Shown piece after piece: positions 7,757-14,075 of a stretch of DNA of 14,075 nt. A program made the translations under genes and the position numbers. The notes under the pieces were generated by a model. It was not told the DNA's origin, did no database searches, and saw only the letters and a list, made by a program, of their open reading frames with translations. Each line of letters opens with the position of its first letter. Within the stretch, counting starts at the first letter, position 1. The DNA is from Pseudomonadota bacterium (GTDB lineage Bacteria; Pseudomonadota; Gammaproteobacteria; Burkholderiales; Burkholderiaceae_C), in NCBI GenBank assembly GCA_023460715.1, contig JAEWPH010000039.1:1-14075 (forward strand). The letters are read 5' to 3'.

Positions 7757-9223
7757 TCAGACCGGGTAGGCCGGCGGTGCGTCCTTCACGGTCAGCCAGC
7801 GCCACACCGTGAAGGCCTCCCAGTCGGCCGGGCCGCCGTGCACGCTGCCGTTGCCGGCGACGCCCGGTCCCCCGAAGGGATTGACGACGTCGTCGTTGAC
7901 GGTCTGGTCATTGACGTGGACCATGCCGGCGCGCAGGTGCTGCGCCAGCGCCAGGCCCCGGTTCAGCGAGCGCGTGATGACCCCGGCCGACAGGCCGCCG
8001 CGGTGCGCATTGGCCAGCGCCGCCGCCTCTTCGTCGCTGCGGAAGGTGTTGAGGCTGAGCACGGGGCCGAAGACTTCCTCGTCGTGCACCCGCATGCCCA
8101 GGCGCGTGCCTGTAAGCACGGTGGGGCAGTAGAACAGCCCTTCGTAGGTGCCGCCGGCCAGCAACTGCGCTCCCGACTGCACGGCCTCCTGAACGATGTG
8201 GTGCACCCGGTCGCGCTGGCGGGCGTCGATCAGCGGGCCCATGGAGACCGGTCCTGTCGCCCCGTCTCCGACGGTCATGTGGTTGGCCTTGGCCACCAGC
8301 CGCTCCAGCAGCGCCGGCGCGATGGACTCGTGTACCAGCACGCGGTTGGACGCCATGCAGATCTGGCCCTGGTGTTGCCAGGCTCCCCACGCGGCATTGC
8401 TGGCGGCCAGGTCCAGGTCGGCGTCGTCCAGAATGACCAGCGAATTGGTGCCGCCGAGTTCCAGCGACACCTTCTTCAGATGGCGGGCCGCGAGCTCTCC
8501 GACGCGCCGGCCCACGCCCACCGAGCCGGTGAACGACACCATCGAGACTTCCGGTGCGGTCACCAGCGCTTCCCCGACATCGGCACCCCCGGGCAGTACC
8601 GACAGCAGGCCGGGCGGCAGCCCTGCGGCCTCAAACAGCTGCGCCAGGAGGTGCCCCCCGCTGATGGGGGTGCGCGGATCGGGCTTGACCAGGACGGCAT
8701 TGCCTGTGGCCAGTGCCGCGGCCACCACGCGCAGGCTGAGGATCAGCGGGAAATTGAACGGCGAGATCACTGAGATGACGCCGTGGGGCATGCGGCGTGC
8801 CAGGCTCAGCCGGCCTGGCACGCTCGGAAGGACCTGGCCTTGCGACTGGGTCGGCATGGCCGCTGACTGGAGGCAAAAGGCCACCGATTCGCGGACCTCA
8901 TGCTGCCCTTTGGGCAGGACCCCGCCGGTTTCGCGGGCGACCCAGAGCGACAGCTCGTCGTGGTGCTGCTGCAAGAGGGCGGCAGCCCGGTGCAGGACGG
9001 CTGCACGGTCACGCGGGTGCTGCGCCGCCCAATCCTGCTGGGCGCGCTGCGCCAGGGCTGCGGCCTGCGCCACGTCCTCCACGCTGGCCAGCCCGGTCGT
9101 CGCCAGCCTTTTCCCGGTCGCGGGCTCGACGATTTCCAGCTTCTGGTGCGATGGCCGCCAGCCGCCGACGTAGACGTGTTGCTGCCACTGGTGCGGCGTG
9201 AGAAAGGACGGGACGTGGGCCAT
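7757..9223 (-). CDS. Aromatic aldehyde dehydrogenase (benzaldehyde/vanillin dehydrogenase type)
   Basis: 488-aa NAD(P)+-dependent aldehyde dehydrogenase, full length for the family, oxidising an aldehyde to its acid. Catalytic set: Asn157 (PFNFPL), Lys180 (VKPDPRTP), general base Glu255 (ELGGTNS) and nucleophile Cys289 (GQICMASNRV), with EEVFGPV further on. VKPDPRTP, the GPGVAGNG stretch and the C-terminal TVKDAPPAYP resemble the XylC-type benzaldehyde and Vdh-type vanillin dehydrogenase branch rather than fatty or betaine aldehyde enzymes. With the CalA-like partner the substrate is most likely an aryl or arylpropenyl aldehyde (benzaldehyde, vanillin or coniferaldehyde type); I cannot choose between these. 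ATG 9223 has GAGGAG upstream. It is the first gene of the operon, behind a sigma-54 promoter at 9381-9396. Confidence 0.88.
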   Translation of the reverse strand: MAHVPSFLTPHQWQQHVYVGGWRPSHQKLEIVEPATGKRLATTGLASVEDVAQAAALAQRAQQDWAAQHPRDRAAVLHRAAALLQQHHDELSLWVARETGGVLPKGQHEVRESVAFCLQSAAMPTQSQGQVLPSVPGRLSLARRMPHGVISVISPFNFPLILSLRVVAAALATGNAVLVKPDPRTPISGGHLLAQLFEAAGLPPGLLSVLPGGADVGEALVTAPEVSMVSFTGSVGVGRRVGELAARHLKKVSLELGGTNSLVILDDADLDLAASNAAWGAWQHQGQICMASNRVLVHESIAPALLERLVAKANHMTVGDGATGPVSMGPLIDARQRDRVHHIVQEAVQSGAQLLAGGTYEGLFYCPTVLTGTRLGMRVHDEEVFGPVLSLNTFRSDEEAAALANAHRGGLSAGVITRSLNRGLALAQHLRAGMVHVNDQTVNDDVVNPFGGPGVAGNGSVHGGPADWEAFTVWRWLTVKDAPPAYPV

Positions 9224-9247
9224 GCGCGTGTGCTCCTCGATGCTTCT

Positions 9248-9284
9248 GTTAATTGGTAATGACGGTTAACATTAGTGTGACTAA
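9248..9284 (-). promoter_or_regulatory. AT-rich block with inverted repeats in the operon leader
   Basis: This AT-rich island in GC-rich DNA lies 25-61 bases upstream of the aldehyde dehydrogenase start, inside the predicted sigma-54 transcript leader. It contains GTTAATTG, the palindrome GTTAAC (9265-9270) and a perfect TTAGT-gtg-ACTAA repeat (9272-9284). It could be an operator for a second regulator, a secondary promoter, or a structural element. No particular protein can be named. Confidence 0.35.
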
Positions 9285-9380
9285 CGAAATGGGCGTACTG
9301 AGGCGTTGTGGCGATCAAGGGATGTATTGGTCGCCCGACGCTGCCGAACCCCTTCGTGGTCGGTTCTGCGCAAGGCTTAT

Positions 9381-9396
9381 TGCAGCGCGCGTGCCA
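9381..9396 (-). promoter_or_regulatory. Sigma-54 (-24/-12) promoter of the minus-strand operon
   Basis: Read on the minus strand the site is TGGCACGCGCGCTGCA: TGGCAC, five bases, CTGC. The GG (9395-9394) and GC (9383-9382) are separated by exactly 10 bases as sigma-54 polymerase requires, and only one core base departs from TGGCAC-N5-TTGC. Predicted start of transcription is near 9370, leaving a leader of about 147 nt before the aldehyde dehydrogenase ATG. A sigma-54-dependent activator is encoded next door, which independently supports the call. Confidence 0.75.
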
Positions 9397-9549
9397 GCTT
9401 GGAATGCTGCAGTGCGGAAAAGCAAGGGAGAGCGCTGGCAAGTGCCTGATTTCGCTGGCGCTTGCAGCCCGAACTCAGGACTTTCCCGGGGGGCGGCTGG
9501 CGCTGGCACGGAGCGGTGCCGGCGCCCCATCGGGGTGGGTGCCAATGGC

Positions 9550-9565
9550 GCAAATCATGAATTGC
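9550..9565. promoter_or_regulatory. Probable upstream activator site for the XylR/DmpR-type regulator
   Basis: GCAAATCATGAATTGC is palindromic at 14 of 16 positions (one mismatched pair, TCATGA centre, GCAA/TTGC wings). It lies about 180-195 bp upstream of the start predicted for the sigma-54 promoter, the distance typical of enhancer sites for XylR/NtrC-type activators, and 34 bp before the activator's own ATG, where binding could also affect its own expression. Size and symmetry resemble DmpR/XylR sites. Binding by this regulator is inferred from position only. Confidence 0.45.
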
Positions 9566-9599
9566 AGTGCAGACTTCCGGCGACCAAATTCACGAAAAA

Positions 9600-11429
<1,830 letters not shown>

Positions 11430-11828
11430 CTACCGACCAGGACCACTCGCCGGCCCGCGCGGCTCCCTGATGGGCAAGACCGGTCCGGCTGGGGTGCCTG
11501 CGTTCGAGGCGCTGTTCTCGCCATGCCGGCAGCCAGCCCGGTTTGAATGCGGTCAGAGCGAGGACGAAGCCCGTGCGCCCGTGCCAGCGCAGGCAGATGT
11601 CGCCCGACGTGGACGCCGCGACCGCGTGCAGCGCGACGGGAAGGCCGTGAGGCCGCATGGTGCCGTGGCGCACCGGGCCACCGCGCAGTCTTCGCCGGCT
11701 GTCGATCTGCCCTAGGGTTTGCACCGAGTGCGAGGTCCAAGGCTTGGGCTACGATCAAAACGTTATCCAGGTTAATCATTAATTGATGGTTTGGATGGCG
11801 CCCCTCAGCTCCCTTCCTGACAAGCACC
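11430..11828. other. Long intergenic region between activator and crotonase genes
   Basis: 399 nt without a convincing gene. The left two-thirds (to about 11715) is GC-rich and open in several frames. A minus-strand frame from 11724 has tolerable codon use but runs antisense into the activator and matches no family I know. Small inverted repeats are GGTGC-N6-GCACC near 11659-11674 and CCAAG-g-CTTGG (11737-11747). No hairpin with a T-run follows the activator. The right end turns AT-rich (11750-11790) and probably holds the crotonase control signals. Confidence 0.55.
11752..11787 (+). promoter_or_regulatory. AT-rich control element upstream of the crotonase gene
   Basis: An AT-rich island 42-77 bases before the crotonase ATG. 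GATCAAAACGTTA (11752-11764) fits the IHF consensus WATCAANNNNTTR at all but the first base. Just after it GTTAATCATTAATTGA (11771-11786) shares 12 of 16 bases with the near-palindrome at 9550-9565 and contains ATCA/TGAT arms. I see no good -24/-12 or -35/-10 pair, so the promoter itself is not placed. Confidence 0.35.
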
Positions 11829-12641
11829 ATGCCCCCAGAACTGCCTCCTTCCACGCACGTCACGGTGAGCCACCATGGCGCCGTGACCTGCCTGACTCTC
11901 AACCGGCCTCACAAGCGCAATGCGCTCAGCCTGCAGGTCATCGCCGAACTGCGCCATGCCATGGAAAACCTGCCCGCATCGACCGGGGCCGTGGTGCTCG
12001 ACGGAGCCGGCGAGCATTTCTGCGCGGGGCTCGATCTGAGCGAACTGGCCGAGACGTCTCCGGCCGAGGGCCTCATGCACTCGCGTGTCTGGTACGAGGC
12101 CTTCGAGCGCATCCAGTTCGGGCGCTGCCCCGTGGTGTGCGTGATGCACGGCGCGGTGATCGGCGGTGGGCTGGAACTGGCCTCGGTGGCCCACGTGCGG
12201 GTGGCCGAGCCGAGTGCCTATTTCGGGTTGCCGGAAGGCCAGCGCGGCATCTTTCTGGGCGGCGGCGGCTCGGTGCGGGTGAGCAAGTTGATCGGAGCGT
12301 CCCGCGTGGCCGAGATGATGCTCACGGGACATGTCTACACCGCAGAAGAAGGGCTTCGCATCGGCCTGGCCCACCACCTCGTCGGCGCGGGTGAGGGCCT
12401 GCGCAAGGGCATGGAACTCGCGGCCCGCATTGCCAGCAATGCGCCGCTGTCCAATTTCGCCATTCTCCAGGCCCTCCCGTTGATCGCGGAGCAGCCCATG
12501 GCGCATGGCCTGCTGACCGAAGGCCTGATGGCTACGGTGACGCAGTCCGATGCGGAAGCCAAGGCGCGCATGCGCGCCTTCCTCGAGAAGCGGACGGGCA
12601 AGGTCGTGCCGGCAGCCGCGCAGCCCCAAGGAGTGCAGTGA
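11829..12641 (+). CDS. Enoyl-CoA hydratase/isomerase (crotonase) family protein
   Basis: 270-aa crotonase, normal length. It has the N-terminal LNRPHKRNALS strand, an AGLDL stretch (66-70), the oxyanion-hole region GAVIGGGLELA (108-118) and FGLPEG (132-137). Glu116 and Glu136 match, with the same 20-residue spacing, the two catalytic glutamates of classical enoyl-CoA hydratase (Glu144/Glu164 in the rat enzyme). It therefore looks like a true hydratase for a CoA ester, whereas hydroxycinnamoyl-CoA hydratase-lyases, as I recall, lack the first glutamate. By context the substrate may be an aryl-enoyl-CoA made by the ligase encoded next, with which it overlaps by one base (TGATG). ATG 11829 has no clear ribosome site nearby. 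Substrate unproven. Confidence 0.85.
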   Translation: MPPELPPSTHVTVSHHGAVTCLTLNRPHKRNALSLQVIAELRHAMENLPASTGAVVLDGAGEHFCAGLDLSELAETSPAEGLMHSRVWYEAFERIQFGRCPVVCVMHGAVIGGGLELASVAHVRVAEPSAYFGLPEGQRGIFLGGGGSVRVSKLIGASRVAEMMLTGHVYTAEEGLRIGLAHHLVGAGEGLRKGMELAARIASNAPLSNFAILQALPLIAEQPMAHGLLTEGLMATVTQSDAEAKARMRAFLEKRTGKVVPAAAQPQGVQ

Positions 12642-14075
12642 TGGACATGCAACGCAAGACGGACGACCTGCAGCCGCTGGTCGCGCCCCGGTCGGTGGCC
12701 ATCGTCGGCCTGTCGACGAAAGCCGGTTCTGCCGGGCTGGTGGTCCTGCGCAATCTGCTGGAGGCGGGCTACGACGGGGATGTGCACCTGGTGGGACGCA
12801 GCGGCGGTTCGGTGGACGGCAGAACCCTTTTGACCTCGGTTGCGGATCTGCCCGTGGGGGTGGATCTGGCCATCCTGCTGGTGCCCTCCGACGTGGTGCT
12901 GGAGACGGTCCAGGCCTGTGTGGCCCGCGGTGTCCGCGCAGCCGTGTGCTTCGCCTCGGGCTTTGCCGAGATGGGCGAGGCAGGGCGCGACCGGCAGCAG
13001 GAGATCGCCGATACGGCCCGTGCGGGCGGGATGCGGCTGCTCGGGCCCAACACCATCGGCTTCTTCAACAACGTGGATGGCTTCTACGTCGCGATGGTCG
13101 AACTGGTGCTCCCTCCGCGTCTGCGGCCCGATGACGGCCCGGCCGTGGCCGTCGTGGCCCAGAGCGGGGGCATCGGCATCCATGTCTCGGCATCGCTCCA
13201 GGCGCGGGGCGTGCCGGTGTCCTATGTGCTGGCTACGGGGAACGAGGCCCAACTGGGCCTGGCCGAAGTTCTGCGCTTCCTGGCGACGGATACCGCGACC
13301 GCGGCCGTGGTGGTGTACGCCGAACAGATCCGCGCGGTGCCGCAGGTGCTGTCCGCGCTGGCCGATCTGCAGTCTGCGGGCAAGGGCGTCGTGCTGCTGC
13401 ATCCCGGGCGGAGCGAGCTGGCGCAGGCCGCGTCCCAGTCGCACACCGGTGCGTTGGCCGGCAACCATGCCGCCATGCGGCTGGCGGTCGAGCGGGCCGG
13501 GGTGCTGGTGGTCGACAGCCTGGAAGAGGCCATCGACCTGGGCCAGTTGCTGTTGCGCTTCCCGCAGGCCCCCGAAGGCGGGCTCGGCCTCATCACCGCC
13601 TCTGGCGCGCTGTGCGGCATCGCGCTCGACTACCTGGAGCCTCTGGGCCTGGCCATGCCGCCCATGTCGGCTGAACAGGTGGAGGCGTTGCGCGAGCACC
13701 TACCCGTCTACACGCCGCCCCGCAACCCGCTGGATCTGGGGACCTTGATCGGCCCCCGGCCGGACCTGATCGCGCGCGGGGTCAAGGCGCACCAGGACGA
13801 CCCGGCGATCGGGAGTCTGCTGGTGTCGCTGCCCATGCCGTCGCCCGAGATCGCGCCGGTGTGGCTGGAGTCGCATCTGGAAGGCATGAAGGGGCGCAGC
13901 AAGCCCGCCATCTTCGTGATGCAAAACGAAGACGTGCCCCTGCCACCCGCCATGCTGGAGCGGGCCGCGCGCAGCGGCACGGTGCTGATGCGGTCGCCGG
14001 AGCGCGCCCTGCGTGCCCTGGCCCGCTTTGCACGGCATGGCCGTCTGCAGGCCGAGCGGCGCGCCGCGCCTGCGG
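12641..14075 (+). CDS. NDP-forming acyl-CoA ligase, 5' part (continues past window edge)
   Basis: The frame stays open from ATG 12641 to the right edge (478 codons, no stop), so this gene is cut by the window. Visible parts: a CoA-binding Rossmann domain starting at PRSVAIVGLS (about 16-25) and a succinyl-CoA-ligase-like domain with VAQSGGIG and SHTGALAG, where His268 should be the phosphorylated histidine of ADP-forming acetyl-CoA synthetases. Single-chain members run to about 700 aa with an ATP-grasp domain at the C terminus; that part would lie beyond 14075. FerA of Sphingobium, a feruloyl-CoA synthetase, belongs to this superfamily, so ligation of CoA to an aromatic acid is plausible here, but short-chain acids cannot be excluded. 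AAGGAG seven bases upstream and the TGATG overlap with the crotonase gene support this start and translational coupling. Confidence 0.85.
   Translation, partial: MDMQRKTDDLQPLVAPRSVAIVGLSTKAGSAGLVVLRNLLEAGYDGDVHLVGRSGGSVDGRTLLTSVADLPVGVDLAILLVPSDVVLETVQACVARGVRAAVCFASGFAEMGEAGRDRQQEIADTARAGGMRLLGPNTIGFFNNVDGFYVAMVELVLPPRLRPDDGPAVAVVAQSGGIGIHVSASLQARGVPVSYVLATGNEAQLGLAEVLRFLATDTATAAVVVYAEQIRAVPQVLSALADLQSAGKGVVLLHPGRSELAQAASQSHTGALAGNHAAMRLAVERAGVLVVDSLEEAIDLGQLLLRFPQAPEGGLGLITASGALCGIALDYLEPLGLAMPPMSAEQVEALREHLPVYTPPRNPLDLGTLIGPRPDLIARGVKAHQDDPAIGSLLVSLPMPSPEIAPVWLESHLEGMKGRSKPAIFVMQNEDVPLPPAMLERAARSGTVLMRSPERALRALARFARHGRLQAERRAAPA

Larger units (their letters stand above)
9224..9599. other. 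Divergent control region between operon and activator gene
   Basis: 376 nt with no credible gene. Two plus-strand frames (from 9253 and 9308) cross it but lack family features and cover the control signals. From left to right it holds an AT-rich block with small inverted repeats (9248-9284), a sigma-54 promoter facing left (9381-9396), imperfect arms GCAAGTGC/GCGCTTGC (9438-9445 and 9458-9465, 20 bp apart) and a 16-bp near-palindrome (9550-9565). I could not pick out a convincing sigma-70 promoter for the activator gene. Confidence 0.7.

Noticed and set aside
9504..9519. TGGCAC...GTGC resembling a plus-strand sigma-54 promoter for the activator
   Set aside because: The GG and GC are 11 bases apart instead of 10, which sigma-54 does not tolerate; the match is probably chance.
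11788..11801. GG-N10-GC before the crotonase gene as a sigma-54 promoter
   Set aside because: Spacing is right but the bases around GG and GC (TGGTTT, GCGC) miss most of the consensus; transcription would begin only about 16 bases before the ATG.
12335..13699. A 454-codon minus-strand open frame
   Set aside because: Mirror of the crotonase 3' end and the acyl-CoA ligase; His/Gln/Arg-rich shadow composition.

Overview
The window is GC-rich (roughly two-thirds G+C by eye) and tightly packed. Its codon use, compact divergent gene layout and protein types fit a betaproteobacterium of the Comamonadaceae (Acidovorax/Comamonas-like). That placement is inference; no rRNA or tRNA gene or taxonomic marker is present. 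I see no insertion sequence, CRISPR array or phage gene.

Minus strand, 9223 down to 142: six co-oriented genes that look like one operon, in transcription order a benzaldehyde/vanillin-type aldehyde dehydrogenase, a CalA-type (coniferyl alcohol dehydrogenase-like) short-chain dehydrogenase, a DUF1302 outer-membrane-type protein, a DUF1329 periplasmic protein, a YCF48-like Asp-box repeat protein and an MMPL/RND inner-membrane transporter. Gaps are 35, 62 and 20 nt, then a 4-nt GTGA overlap, then 131 nt. The operon is preceded by a well-matched sigma-54 promoter at 9381-9396 and a 16-bp near-palindrome about 180 bp upstream of the predicted transcription start (9550-9565).

Plus strand, 9600 to 11429: a divergent sigma-54-dependent activator of the XylR/DmpR/MopR family. 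Residues corresponding to the phenol-contacting His/Trp pair and to the four zinc ligands of MopR are present at exactly the same relative spacing, so the effector is probably a phenolic compound. After a 399-nt gap come a crotonase (11829-12641) and, overlapping it by one base, an NDP-forming acyl-CoA ligase that runs off the right edge.

Working model: a phenolic or phenylpropanoid compound is sensed by the activator, which switches on both the oxidation enzymes (alcohol to aldehyde to acid) and a four-part envelope system spanning outer membrane, periplasm and inner membrane. The acid is then activated to its CoA ester and its side chain hydrated by the plus-strand pair. The enzymes are well recognised. 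The substrate, the direction of transport and the physical association of the four envelope proteins are inference. They are the most interesting open point of the window.
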